From Streptomyces venezuelae (lineage in GTDB: Bacteria > Actinomycetota > Actinomycetes > Streptomycetales > Streptomycetaceae): a stretch of DNA of 64,000 nt. The notes under the pieces are model-generated. The model worked only from the letters and a program-made list of their open reading frames with translations, did no database searches and was not told where the DNA came from. The DNA is taken from the NCBI RefSeq assembly GCF_008642335.1, contig NZ_CP029191.1, positions 5,084,001-5,148,000 of the forward strand, written 5' to 3'. The translations under genes and the position numbers were made by a program. This document shows, one piece after another, positions 16,681 to 25,363 of the stretch (positions are counted from its first letter, which is position 1; each line of letters begins with the position of its first letter).

Positions 16681-17532
16681 TCAGGCCGTCGCGGAGCGGT
16701 ACTTGCGTACCGACAGGGTGCGGAAGAGCAGGATGATCAGGACCGAGTAGATCAGCGAGGCCCAGACCGGGTGTTGCATGGGCCAGGCGTCGGACGGGGA
16801 GACCCCCGGGTTGCCGAAGAGCTGGCGGCAGGCCTGGACGGTCGCGCTGAAGGGGTTCCAGTCGGCGACGTGCCGCAGCCAGGGTGTCATCTTGCTGGAG
16901 TCGACGAACGCGTTCGAGATGAACGTGACCGGGAACAGCCAGATCAGGCCGCCCGACGTGGCCGCCTCCGGCGTGCGGACCGAGAGTCCGATGAGCGCGC
17001 CGACCCACGTGAACGCGTACCCGAGCAGGAGCAGCAGGCCGAACGCGCCGAGCGCCTTGCCGATCCCCTCGTGGATGCGCCAGCCGACGAGCAGCGCCAC
17101 CACCGCGAGGACCAGGAGGGTCAGCGCGGTCTGAACGAGGTCGGCGATGGTGCGGCCGGTGAGGACCGCGCCGCGCGCCATGGGCAGCGACCGGAAGCGG
17201 TCGATGAGGCCCTTGTGCATGTCGTCGGCGATACCGGCCCCCGCGCCCGCCGTGGCGAAGGTGACGGTCTGCGCGAAGATGCCCGCCATCAGGAAGTTGC
17301 GGTAGTCGGCGGGGTCGGTGCTGTTGCCGATCATCATGGATCCGCCGAAGACGTAGCTGAACAGCACCACGAACATGATCGGCTGGATGAGGCCGAAGAT
17401 GACCATCTCCGGGATCCGCGACATGCGGATCAGGTTGCGCTTGGCGACGACCAGGGAGTCCCTGACGGACTGGCCGATGCCGCCGGCGGGCCTGGGCCCG
17501 GCGACGGGCACGGCGTCGGTGACGGTGCTCAC
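16681..17532 (-). CDS. ABC-2 type exporter permease (DrrB-like)
   Basis: A 283-residue membrane protein with six hydrophobic segments (starting around 45, 80, 125, 155, 190 and 255). It carries the ABC2 signature region AEADDMHKGL-type, here GIADDMHKGLIDRFRSLPM. It forms the membrane channel for the ATPase encoded just upstream. The GTG start overlaps the ATPase stop in a GTGA junction, so translation is coupled. DrrAB-type pairs export hydrophobic drugs or lipids; the cargo is unknown here. The stop is followed by a hairpin. Confidence 0.88.
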   Translation of the reverse strand: MSTVTDAVPVAGPRPAGGIGQSVRDSLVVAKRNLIRMSRIPEMVIFGLIQPIMFVVLFSYVFGGSMMIGNSTDPADYRNFLMAGIFAQTVTFATAGAGAGIADDMHKGLIDRFRSLPMARGAVLTGRTIADLVQTALTLLVLAVVALLVGWRIHEGIGKALGAFGLLLLLGYAFTWVGALIGLSVRTPEAATSGGLIWLFPVTFISNAFVDSSKMTPWLRHVADWNPFSATVQACRQLFGNPGVSPSDAWPMQHPVWASLIYSVLIILLFRTLSVRKYRSATA

Positions 17533-18569
17533 TTGTCGGCCTCCTTGTTGCGCTTGGCGTCGGCGGTGGCGCGCTTGGACTTGGCGCCGGCCCCGCCCCC
17601 GCCCCCGTCCCCGTTCGTCTCGTCCGCGACCTCCGCGACGTGCCCCGTGAGGGAGATGAAGACGTCGTCGAGGGTCGGGCGGCGCAGTCCGATGTCGTCG
17701 ATCTCCATGCCGCGGACGTCCAGCTCGCGGATGACCTCGGCGAGCAGCTTGGCGCCACCGGTGACGGGGACGGTCAGCTTGCGGGTGTGCTCGGCGACGG
17801 CGACCTCGCCCTTGCCGAAGCCGCGCAGGACCTCGGAGGCGGTGGCGATGTGCTCGCGGTCGTGCACGACGACCTCGACGCGCTCGCCGCCGGTCTGCGC
17901 CTTGAGCTGGTCGGACGTGCCGCGGGCGATGACGCGGCCGTGGTCGACGACGCAGATGTCGTGCGCGAGGTGGTCGGCCTCTTCGAGGTACTGCGTGGTG
18001 AGGAGGAGGGTGGTGCCGCCCGAGACCAACTCCTGGATGACCTCCCACAGCTGCTGGCGGTTGCGCGGGTCCAGGCCGGTGGTCGGCTCGTCCATGAACA
18101 TCACCGGGGGCGACACGACGAGCGCCGCGGCGAGGTCGAGGCGGCGGCGCATGCCTCCGGAGTACGTCTTGGAGGGGCGGTCGGCCGCGTCGGAGAGGTT
18201 GAACCGGTCGAGCAGTTCGGCCGCCCTGGCCTTCGCCTCCTTGGCCCGCATCTGGTAGAGCTGGCCCACCATCTGCAGGTTCTCACGCCCTGTCAGATAC
18301 TCGTCCACGGCGGCGAATTGGCCGGACAAACCGATGGAGCGCCGGACTTCGTTGGGGTGCTTCAATACGTCGATGCCAGCGACGACCGCCTTGCCGCTGT
18401 CGGGGGTGAGCAGCGTCGTCAGGCAGCGGACCGCCGTCGTCTTCCCCGCGCCGTTCGGCCCCAGCAGGCCGAGGACGGTACCTTCCGGGACATCCAGATC
18501 GACGCCGTCCAGAGCCCGTACGTCACCGAAGGTCTTCACCAGACCTTCGGCGTAGATGGCGCCTGGCAT
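17529..18569 (-). CDS. ABC exporter ATP-binding protein (DrrA-like)
   Basis: A 346-residue ATPase that powers the DrrB-like permease. It contains Walker A GPNGAGKTT (about 37-45), the signature YSGGMRRRL, Walker B VMFMDEPTTGLD and the H-loop region. A C-terminal extension (about 230-310) with DRHI-like features typical of daunorubicin-resistance ATPases follows, then a low-complexity Gly/Lys-rich tail. A perfect inverted repeat 95 bases upstream is a candidate operator, but no regulator gene is adjacent. Confidence 0.9.
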   Translation of the reverse strand: MPGAIYAEGLVKTFGDVRALDGVDLDVPEGTVLGLLGPNGAGKTTAVRCLTTLLTPDSGKAVVAGIDVLKHPNEVRRSIGLSGQFAAVDEYLTGRENLQMVGQLYQMRAKEAKARAAELLDRFNLSDAADRPSKTYSGGMRRRLDLAAALVVSPPVMFMDEPTTGLDPRNRQQLWEVIQELVSGGTTLLLTTQYLEEADHLAHDICVVDHGRVIARGTSDQLKAQTGGERVEVVVHDREHIATASEVLRGFGKGEVAVAEHTRKLTVPVTGGAKLLAEVIRELDVRGMEIDDIGLRRPTLDDVFISLTGHVAEVADETNGDGGGGGAGAKSKRATADAKRNKEADK

Positions 18570-18663
18570 GTGGGTTCTCCCCTACTCCTGGTGGGTTCCT
18601 ACGCAAAAGCTTAGGTTTGCCGGACTTGCGACGCCCGGCGACAGGTGACGAGGAGCACACCAT

Positions 18664-18681
18664 AACGCGATACATCGCGTT
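18664..18681. promoter_or_regulatory. Inverted repeat AACGCGAT-ac-ATCGCGTT, candidate operator
   Basis: A perfect 8+8 inverted repeat with a two-base spacer lies upstream of the exporter operon (start at 18569) and past the end of ilvA. Its length and near-continuous symmetry suit a PadR- or TetR-type dimer. Exporter operons of this type are usually controlled by such regulators. Confidence 0.5.
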
Positions 18682-18726
18682 CGCTCAGCTGTTTTTCCAA
18701 AGTCGTCCACACGACGCGGTGCCGCC

Positions 18727-19968
18727 TCAGTCGATGACCGTGTAACCCGCCGCCCGCAGCGCCGCCCGCACCTCCACGCAGTGCTCCGGTCCCTTCGTCT
18801 CCAGGTGCAGCTCCACCTCGGCCTCGGTCAGCCCGAGCCGGGGGTCCGTGCGCACGTGGCTGACGTCGAGGACGTTGGCGTCCACCTCGGACAGGACGCC
18901 GAGGAGCGTGGCCAGGGCGCCCGGCCGGTCCGTCAGACGCAGCCGCAGCGAGAGGTAGCGGCCCGCCGCCGCCATGCCGTGGCGCAGGATCCGCTGCATC
19001 AGGAGCGGGTCCACGTTGCCGCCCGAGAGCAGCGCCACCACCGGGCCCTCGAACGCCTTCGGGTCGCTCATCAGGGCCGCGACCGGGCTGGCGCCGGCCG
19101 GCTCGACGACCATCTTGGCGCGCTCCAGGCAGAGCAGCAGCGCGCTGGAGAGCTCGTCCTCGGAGACCGTGACGACGTCGTCGACGAGGTCCTCGACGAG
19201 CTGAAACGGTACGTCGCCGGGGCGGCCCACCTTGATGCCGTCGGCCATCGTCGACGGGTTCTTGACCGACACCGGGTGGCCCGCGGCGAGCGACGGCGGG
19301 TACGCCGCGGCCCCGGCCGCCTGCACCCCGACCACCTTCACGTCCGGCCGCAGCGCCTTCACCGCGACCGCGATGCCCGCCACGAGCCCGCCGCCCCCGA
19401 TGCCCACGACGAGCGTGCGCACCTCGGGGCACTGCTCCAGGATCTCCAGGCCGACCGTGCCCTGGCCCGCGATGATGTCGGCGTGGTCGAAGGGGTGGAT
19501 GAAGACCGCGCCCGTCCGGTACGCGTACTCCTGCGCGGCGGCCAGCGTCTCGTCGACCACCTGGCCGTGCAGCCGCACCTCCGCGCCGTAGTCACGCGTC
19601 GCGGCGACCTTGGGCAGTGGCGCACCGGCGGGCATGAACACCGTGGAGCGCACGCCGAGGAGCGAGGAGGCGAGCGCCACTCCCTGGGCGTGATTGCCCG
19701 CGCTGGCGGCGACCACCCCGGCGGCGCGCTCCTCGGGGAGCAGGCCCGCGATCCGTACGTACGCGCCGCGCAGCTTGAACGAACCCGTCCGCTGCAGGTT
19801 CTCGCATTTGAGGTGCACCGGGGCCCCGACCAGGCCGGACAGGTACCTGCTGCCCTCCAGCGCCGTCATCCGGGCCACTCCGGAGAGCATCTTCTGCGCA
19901 CCGCGTACGTCATCGAGGGTCACCGTGTGGAGGGACTTCGGCAAGGAGTGCGGCGTGCGGTAGCTCAT
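18727..19968 (-). CDS. ilvA: Threonine ammonia-lyase (threonine dehydratase) with ACT domain
   Basis: A PLP enzyme that converts L-threonine to 2-oxobutanoate and ammonia, feeding isoleucine biosynthesis or degradation. Length is 413 residues. The PLP lysine is Lys65 in GSFKLRGAY; SAGNHAQGVA and the glycine loop GIGGGGLVAG bind the cofactor phosphate. A single C-terminal ACT domain (about 335-413) matches the shorter class rather than the long E. coli IlvA with two ACT-like domains. The ATG at 19968 was chosen at the start of family similarity. It is divergent from the MarR regulator. Confidence 0.93.
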   Translation of the reverse strand: MSYRTPHSLPKSLHTVTLDDVRGAQKMLSGVARMTALEGSRYLSGLVGAPVHLKCENLQRTGSFKLRGAYVRIAGLLPEERAAGVVAASAGNHAQGVALASSLLGVRSTVFMPAGAPLPKVAATRDYGAEVRLHGQVVDETLAAAQEYAYRTGAVFIHPFDHADIIAGQGTVGLEILEQCPEVRTLVVGIGGGGLVAGIAVAVKALRPDVKVVGVQAAGAAAYPPSLAAGHPVSVKNPSTMADGIKVGRPGDVPFQLVEDLVDDVVTVSEDELSSALLLCLERAKMVVEPAGASPVAALMSDPKAFEGPVVALLSGGNVDPLLMQRILRHGMAAAGRYLSLRLRLTDRPGALATLLGVLSEVDANVLDVSHVRTDPRLGLTEAEVELHLETKGPEHCVEVRAALRAAGYTVID

Positions 19969-20124
19969 GACGGCAAGTCTTGCAGCCGCCGCCCGAGTCC
20001 TCCTGGGACGACCAAGGATCGAGACCGTTATCGCGTGGGTTTGCGCAGCGCAGGTACGGTACGCGCCGCGGCCGCGTACCCTGGCCCCCAACCCATCGCC
20101 CTCGCATGAAGTGAGCCCCCGGCC

Positions 20125-20643
20125 ATGCCCACAACTCCGGACATGACGACCGCCAGCGATCCCGCCCTCCTGGACAGCCTGCAACACCAGGTGGCGGTCT
20201 TCGCCCGCCGCGCGGAGCAGACCCGTCTCGGCGGTGTCGGCCAGGTCCGCAACTCCATGGACCGCGCCGCCTATCTGCTGCTCAACCGCCTCGACAAAGA
20301 GGGGCCGATGGGCGTCAAGGCGCTCGCGGCGAGCATGGGCATCGACTCCTCGACGGTGACCCGGCAGGTCGCGCCGCTCGTCGACACCGGCCTCGTCAAG
20401 CGGACCTCGCACCCCGAGGACGGCCGGGCCGTCGTGCTCCAGCTGTCGCCGCGCGGCCAGGCGAGACTCGACGAGGTCCGCTCCTCGCGGCGCGAGCTGA
20501 TGGCCGAGCTGACGCAGGACTGGGACCCGGCGGAGCGCGAGAGCTTCTGCGCGCTCCTCACACGCTTCAATGGCGCCCTCTCCGCGCGGCAGACCTCCCA
20601 GACGGCACCCGTGGGAGAGGTTTCGGCCACTCCGGAGTCTTGA
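20125..20643 (+). CDS. MarR-family transcriptional regulator
   Basis: A 172-residue winged-helix dimer. The DNA-binding core is visible at GVKALAASMGIDSSTVTRQV (recognition helix) and LVKRTSHPEDGRAVVLQLSP (wing with the conserved D-x-R). MarR proteins usually repress neighbouring genes and respond to small aromatic ligands. The divergent gene is ilvA, 156 bases away, but no clear operator was found. A second in-frame ATG lies at 20143. Confidence 0.85.
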   Translation: MPTTPDMTTASDPALLDSLQHQVAVFARRAEQTRLGGVGQVRNSMDRAAYLLLNRLDKEGPMGVKALAASMGIDSSTVTRQVAPLVDTGLVKRTSHPEDGRAVVLQLSPRGQARLDEVRSSRRELMAELTQDWDPAERESFCALLTRFNGALSARQTSQTAPVGEVSATPES

Positions 20644-20707
20644 CCCCGGCCCCGCATCTGGCCTCATATGAGACCGGGATCCCCCTTCCTTCCGGCCGGG
20701 AGGTGCG

Positions 20708-21190
20708 GTGCGAGAACGGCAGGCGCTCCAGAGCGCCCGCCGTGCCCGGGAGTTCGAGGCGTTCGTCGCGGGCGCGGCAGGGCGGCTCCTGCATGCCGCG
20801 ACGCTGCTCACCGCCGAGCCCCCCGAGGACAATCCACGCGCGCGTGCCCTGCTCACCGCGGCGCTCGCGCACACGTACGCGTCCTGGGACCGGCTGCGCG
20901 GCGAGGACCCGTACGACCGCACCCGCCAGCAGGTGGCCCTGCGCTTCGGCCGCGCGGCCTGGCGCCGTCACCGCGGCCACGGCGGTGTCCTGGGCCCGCT
21001 GAGCCCCCAGCAACGGCTGATTCTCGTGCTGCGCATGTACGAGGGTGTGGCGGAGGAGCAGACCGCGGCGCTCCTGGGGCTGCCCGCCGAGCGGGTCCGG
21101 GTGATCTGTGCCCGCGCGATCGCGACGGTGCTGCACCCGCCGCGCGGGCCCGCGCCGGCCCGGGCGCTGAGCGGGGCGGCGCCGTCATGA
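20708..21190 (+). CDS. Sigma-70 region 4-like protein
   Basis: A 160-residue protein whose C-terminal half resembles the region 4 helix-turn-helix of ECF sigma factors (LSPQQRLILVLRMYEGVAEE, then QTAALLGLPAERVRVICARA). The N-terminal half is helical, but region 2 is poorly conserved. It may be a degenerate sigma factor or a DNA-binding regulator derived from one. The GTG start follows GGGAGG. Its stop overlaps the start of a small membrane protein (ATGA), an arrangement typical of a sigma/anti-sigma pair. Confidence 0.65.
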   Translation: MRERQALQSARRAREFEAFVAGAAGRLLHAATLLTAEPPEDNPRARALLTAALAHTYASWDRLRGEDPYDRTRQQVALRFGRAAWRRHRGHGGVLGPLSPQQRLILVLRMYEGVAEEQTAALLGLPAERVRVICARAIATVLHPPRGPAPARALSGAAPS

Positions 21191-21438
21191 GCCAGTACGA
21201 GCGCAAGGAAGAGGCGATCCGGCGGATCCTGGAGGGGGCGACGCCCGCCGTGCCGCCCGAACTCCTCGACGACGCGGTACGGCGCGGCAGCCGGGCGCTG
21301 CGGCGCCGTACGGCGGTGCGGCGGGCCTTCTGGACCCTGCTGTTCGTCGCAGCCGTGGCGTTCGTCGTGTGGGCGTCCGTCGCCCGGCCGTGGGTGGAGC
21401 CGCCGACGGACACGACTCCACCCCTGACCCGCTGGTGA
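21187..21438 (+). CDS. Small single-pass membrane protein, possible partner of the sigma-like protein
   Basis: An 83-residue protein with a charged helical N-terminus (about 1-45), one membrane segment (AFWTLLFVAAVAFVVWASV, about 47-65) and a short Pro/Thr-rich outer tail. It overlaps the preceding gene by four bases, so it is probably translationally coupled. Size and topology fit a minimal anti-sigma or tether, but no zinc-binding anti-sigma motif is present. The function is inferred only from position. Confidence 0.55.
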   Translation: MSQYERKEEAIRRILEGATPAVPPELLDDAVRRGSRALRRRTAVRRAFWTLLFVAAVAFVVWASVARPWVEPPTDTTPPLTRW

Positions 21439-21453
21439 CGGACTCCCGGCGGG

Positions 21454-22608
21454 CTAGCCCAGGGCCTGCTGCAGGTCGGCGACGAGGTCGTCCGCCGACT
21501 CGATGCCCACGGAGAGGCGCACGAGGTCCCCGGGGACCTCAAGGGCGGAACCCACCACGGAGGCGTGCGTCATCCGGCCCGGGTGCTCGATCAGGGACTC
21601 GACGCCGCCCAGGGACTCACCCAGAGTGAACAGCTTCGCCCGGTTGCAGACCTCGACGGCCGCCTCCTCGCCGCCCTCCACCCGGAACGACACCATGCCG
21701 CCGAAGGACCGCATCTGCTTGGCGGCGACCTCGTGACCGGGGTGCTCCGGAAGGCCCGGGTAGAGAACGCCGCTCACGCGCGCGTGGCGGGTCAGCATCT
21801 CGGTGACCTTGGTGGCGTTCTCGCTGTGCCGGTCCATGCGCACCGCGAGGGTCTTGATGCCGCGTAGCACCAGCCAGGCGTCGAAGGGCCCGGCGACGGC
21901 ACCCATCGCGTTCTGGTGGTACGCCAGCTCCTCGCCCAGCTCCGCGTCGTTGACGACGAGCGCGCCGCCGACGACGTCCGAGTGGCCGCCCATGTACTTC
22001 GTCATGGAGTGCACGACGACGTCCGCGCCGAGCGCCAGCGGCTGCTGGAGGTAGGGGCTCGCGAACGTGTTGTCGACGACGAGGCGCACGCCGGCCTCGC
22101 GGGCGATCTGCGCGACCGCGGCGATGTCGGTGATGCCGAGCAGCGGGTTGGAGGGGGTCTCCACCCAGATCGCCTTCGTGCGGTCGGTCAGCGCCGCGCG
22201 CACGGCCTCCGGGTCGGAGGTGTCGGCGACGGACCACTCCACGCCCCACCGCGAGACGACCTTGGCGAACAGCCGGAAGGTGCCGCCGTACGCGTCATTG
22301 GGGATGACGACGTGGTCGCCGGGGCTGAGCAGCGTACGGAGAAGGCAGTCCTCGGCCGCGAGGCCCGACGCGAAGGCGAGTCCGCGGCGACCGCCCTCCA
22401 GCGCGGCCAGGTTCTCCTCGAGGGCGGTCCTCGTCGGGTTGGCGCTGCGGCTGTATTCGTAGCCGCCGCGCAGCCCGCCGACGCCGTCCTGCTTGTAGGT
22501 CGAGACCTGGTAGATGGGCGGGACGACGGCGCCGGTGAGGGGGTCGGCGGTGTTGCCCGCGTGGATGGCCACGGTTTCGAAGCTCTGCGTGCTGTGCGAG
22601 TCACTCAT
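21454..22608 (-). CDS. metB: Cystathionine gamma-synthase
   Basis: A PLP enzyme of the Cys/Met metabolism family, 384 residues, joining an activated homoserine with cysteine to give cystathionine. The PLP lysine is Lys204 in HSMTKYMGGHSDVVGG; YSRSANPTR (about 52-60) and SGLAA are family landmarks. Close relatives include cystathionine gamma-lyase and O-acetylhomoserine sulfhydrylase, so substrate preference is not proven. A TACGCT box eight bases before the ATG suggests a leaderless or nearly leaderless mRNA. Confidence 0.88.
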   Translation of the reverse strand: MSDSHSTQSFETVAIHAGNTADPLTGAVVPPIYQVSTYKQDGVGGLRGGYEYSRSANPTRTALEENLAALEGGRRGLAFASGLAAEDCLLRTLLSPGDHVVIPNDAYGGTFRLFAKVVSRWGVEWSVADTSDPEAVRAALTDRTKAIWVETPSNPLLGITDIAAVAQIAREAGVRLVVDNTFASPYLQQPLALGADVVVHSMTKYMGGHSDVVGGALVVNDAELGEELAYHQNAMGAVAGPFDAWLVLRGIKTLAVRMDRHSENATKVTEMLTRHARVSGVLYPGLPEHPGHEVAAKQMRSFGGMVSFRVEGGEEAAVEVCNRAKLFTLGESLGGVESLIEHPGRMTHASVVGSALEVPGDLVRLSVGIESADDLVADLQQALG

Positions 22609-22616
22609 GCGGCCTG

Positions 22617-22622
22617 AGCGTA
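22617..22622 (-). promoter_or_regulatory. Possible leaderless -10 box (TACGCT) for metB
   Basis: TACGCT on the minus strand ends eight bases before the metB ATG at 22608. No ribosome site is visible. Confidence 0.35.
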
Positions 22623-22709
22623 GTGCGCGCACGGGCCCTTCCGCCGGGTCGGTCCGGGTACGTCCCGGCAGGTTGGCCAATTGTCCGACGCGTCTGGTTC
22701 GCTTGTCCC

Positions 22710-23828
22710 ATGGAGATTCTCTGGTTCCTGTTCGCGGTGATCATGGTCGGTGCGGTCCTGGGGCCCGTACTGCTGCGCAGGCGCGGCGGAATCCGGCAGG
22801 TGGCCCCCGGCTCCCCGGACGCCGCGGACCCGGCGAACTACGGCTTCCTGCGCCAGGAGGAGCTGGACATCCGCATGCCGGGACCGGACGCGGATCTCCT
22901 CGAAGTGCTCGACCTCGTGCAGCGCACGCAGGAGTGGAAGGCCGCGTCGCAGCTGCTCGCCGGCACGGAGACGCACGGCGAGCGGCGCTGGCAGCGCGTG
23001 CAGGCCTTCGCGGGCGCGGCCTCCCTGGAGCTGCAGCAGCGGCCCGGCGGCGTCAGCGACAGCCCCGGCGGACAGTGGCTGCGGGTGTGGCGTGCCGAGA
23101 CGCCCAAGGACGCGGGCGGTGCGGCGGTGCACGCCGAATTCCTCGTGCAGCAGGCGTGGCGCACGGCGGAACAGGGGACGGACGAGTTCCGGATCATCCT
23201 GGAGGAGGCGAAGGACGCGTGCGCGCAGGCGGCGCTGCTCGCCCCCGGCGACCCGGTCCCGTACATCATCGAGCTCTCCATCGCGCGCGGACTCGCGTAC
23301 CCCCGCGAGGAGTTCGAGCAGCTGTGGCTGAAGATCCTGGACCGTGCGCCCGCGCACATGGGCGCGCACCTCGCGGCGCTGCACTACTGGTGCGAGAAGT
23401 GGCACGGCTCCAGGGACCTCGCGTACAACTTCGCGGAGGCCGCGGCCGCCCGCGCGCCCCGGGGCTCCCTGCTCGCGGCGCTGCCCCTCTTCGCGGTGTA
23501 CGAGCACCTGCCCGAGGTCAACCTGGTGCGCGGGTTCTACGAGAGCGAGGTCGTCACCAAGGCCGTCGAGGGTGCGCTGTTCGCGGTGCACTCCGCGCGC
23601 GCGGACGACCCGATGCTGGCGCACGTCCGGCACCTCCTGGTCTTCTTCCTGGTCCGCTGCCAGCGCTGGTCGGAGGCGATGAACCAGCTGGTCCACGTGG
23701 ACGGCCACGTGGGCGCGCTGCCCTGGACGCTCTCCGAGGACCCCGCCTCGGACTACGCGGTGTACCGGGCCCTGGCCGTCGCGGGATACGAGGCGAACGG
23801 CGGCAGCCCGGCGACGCTCCCGCACTGA
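22710..23828 (+). CDS. Membrane-anchored helical-repeat protein of unknown function
   Basis: A 372-residue protein. An N-terminal membrane segment (ILWFLFAVIMVGAVLGPVLL, about 3-22) is followed by a soluble, helix-rich, Trp-containing cytoplasmic part that reads like paired helices (TPR-like), for example AKDACAQAALLAPGDPVPYI and RAPAHMGAHLAALHYW. No catalytic motif is seen. It is divergent from metB with about 100 bases between the starts, and upstream of msrA in the same direction. No clear ribosome site precedes the ATG. A scaffold role is plausible, but the function is not recognised. Confidence 0.7.
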   Translation: MEILWFLFAVIMVGAVLGPVLLRRRGGIRQVAPGSPDAADPANYGFLRQEELDIRMPGPDADLLEVLDLVQRTQEWKAASQLLAGTETHGERRWQRVQAFAGAASLELQQRPGGVSDSPGGQWLRVWRAETPKDAGGAAVHAEFLVQQAWRTAEQGTDEFRIILEEAKDACAQAALLAPGDPVPYIIELSIARGLAYPREEFEQLWLKILDRAPAHMGAHLAALHYWCEKWHGSRDLAYNFAEAAAARAPRGSLLAALPLFAVYEHLPEVNLVRGFYESEVVTKAVEGALFAVHSARADDPMLAHVRHLLVFFLVRCQRWSEAMNQLVHVDGHVGALPWTLSEDPASDYAVYRALAVAGYEANGGSPATLPH

Positions 23829-23919
23829 GCGGGGCCAGGCGGCCACCCCGGCCGGAATGCGTCACCCCGTCCATACGTTGACGGGGTAGACGCCCCAGTC
23901 ACGCACGAGGAGAGACCGC

Positions 23920-24630
23920 ATGATCTTCGGCCGCACGCCCGAGCTCCCCACCGCCGAGCAGGCCCTGAAGGGCCGGGCGACCCCGGAATTCGAGGTCCCC
24001 TCGCGCCACACGGTCCTCGGCAACCCGCTGCTCGGCCCCTACCCCGACGGCCTGGAGGTCGCGGACTTCGCGCTGGGCTGTTTCTGGGGCGCGGAGCGCA
24101 AGTTCTGGCAGACCGAGGGCGTCTGGACGACGTACGTCGGCTACCAGGGCGGCTTCACGGAGAACCCCTCCTACGAAGAGGTGTGCTCCGGCCTGACCGG
24201 CCACACGGAGGCGGTCCGCGTCGTCTTCGACCCGGCCGTGGTCACGTATGCGGAGCTCCTGAAGCTGTTCTGGGAGTCCCACAACCCCACGCAGGGCTTC
24301 CGCCAGGGCAACGACGTCGGCACGCAGTACCGCTCGGCGATCTATACGCACTCTCCCGAGCAGGAGGAGACCGCGAAGGCGTCCCTCGCGGCGTACCAGC
24401 AGGTCCTGACGGCCGCGAACCACGGCACGATCACGACGACGGTCCTGCCGGCGGACGGCCGCACGTTCTGGCCGGCGGAGGCGTACCACCAGCAGTACCT
24501 GGACAAGAACCCCGACGGGTACTGCGGCATCGGCGGGACCGGGCTCGAGCTGGACAGCCCGTCGGAGACGAACTGGGGCCGCGCCTGCCCGACGGGGATC
24601 GCGCCCGCGCCGGAGACGGCAGGACAGTAA
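23920..24630 (+). CDS. msrA: Peptide-methionine (S)-S-oxide reductase
   Basis: Repairs oxidised methionine in proteins and free methionine. Length is 236 residues, longer than the minimal enzyme because of an N-terminal extension of about 45 residues. The catalytic motif GCFWGAE contains Cys54. Candidate resolving cysteines are Cys202 (YCGIGG) and Cys223 near the C-terminus. AGGAGAG precedes the ATG. It probably recycles through thioredoxin or mycothiol-linked systems. A bidirectional hairpin separates it from greA. Confidence 0.94.
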   Translation: MIFGRTPELPTAEQALKGRATPEFEVPSRHTVLGNPLLGPYPDGLEVADFALGCFWGAERKFWQTEGVWTTYVGYQGGFTENPSYEEVCSGLTGHTEAVRVVFDPAVVTYAELLKLFWESHNPTQGFRQGNDVGTQYRSAIYTHSPEQEETAKASLAAYQQVLTAANHGTITTTVLPADGRTFWPAEAYHQQYLDKNPDGYCGIGGTGLELDSPSETNWGRACPTGIAPAPETAGQ

Positions 24631-24648
24631 GCGGCGGCACGACAGGCA

Positions 24649-24679
24649 AGGGCCCCGACGCGGTAAGCGCCGGGGCCCT
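24649..24679. terminator. Bidirectional terminator between msrA and greA
   Basis: AGGGCCCCG (24649-24657) pairs with CGGGGCCCT (24671-24679) around a 13-base loop, between two convergent stops. Confidence 0.65.
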
Positions 24680-24700
24680 GTCAGGTCCAAGAAGTGAGCG

Positions 24701-25198
24701 TCAGCCCGAGTACGGCTTCGCGGCGAGGATCTTGACCGAGGCGAATTTGCCGTTCGGCAGTTCGTACTGCGCGTCCTCGCCCACCCGCTTGCCGTTCACG
24801 CCGGTGCCCAGCGGGGACTGCGGCGAGTACGTCTCGATGTCGGAGCTCGCGTACTCACGGGAGGCGAGCAGGAACGTCAGCGTGTCGTCCTCGTCGCCGT
24901 CGAAGGCGATGGTGACGACCATGCCGGGCTCCACCACGCCGTCGTCGGCCGGGGCCTCGCCGACCCGCGCGTGCTCCAGGAGCTGGGTCAGCTGGCGGAC
25001 GCGGAGCTCCTGCTTGCCCTGCTCCTCCTTGGCCGCGTGGTACCCGCCGTTCTCACGCAGGTCGCCCTCCTCACGCGCTGCCGCGATCTTCGCCGCGATC
25101 TCGGTGCGCGCGGGACCAGACAGGTACTCAAGCTCTTCCTTGAGCTTGTCGTACGCCTCCTGGGTCAGCCAGGTGACGTTGTCGCTGGTCTGGGTCAC
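24701..25198 (-). CDS. greA: Transcription elongation factor GreA
   Basis: Rescues backtracked RNA polymerase by stimulating cleavage of the transcript 3' end. Length is 165 residues. The N-terminal coiled coil carries the acidic tip in REEGDLRENGGYHAAKEEQ (about 40-60), and the C-terminal domain is FKBP-like (about 85-165). The start is the GTG at 25198, with AGGAG five bases upstream; the frame extends ten codons further but without support. Upstream (25199-25363) is an imperfect inverted repeat at 25234-25270 and no gene. Confidence 0.93.
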   Translation of the reverse strand: MTQTSDNVTWLTQEAYDKLKEELEYLSGPARTEIAAKIAAAREEGDLRENGGYHAAKEEQGKQELRVRQLTQLLEHARVGEAPADDGVVEPGMVVTIAFDGDEDDTLTFLLASREYASSDIETYSPQSPLGTGVNGKRVGEDAQYELPNGKFASVKILAAKPYSG

Positions 25199-25363
25199 AG
25201 GTGCTCCTCGTAGGTACTGGGAATACAAAGCATCGCCCTACCCAGAAGAATGTTCCTTCTCGGGTGGGCGAAACCACGAGCCTAACAATTCAGGCGACGA
25301 AGGGGGAGGACATAAGCCATCAGATTTGCGTCGACGCAGGTGAGCGCGGTAAAGCTGCCCGAC

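Noticed and set aside
25234..25270. Imperfect inverted repeat upstream of greA considered as a regulatory hairpin
   Set aside because: Only 12 of 15 positions pair, and it lies in an ordinary promoter region. Support is too weak for a feature.
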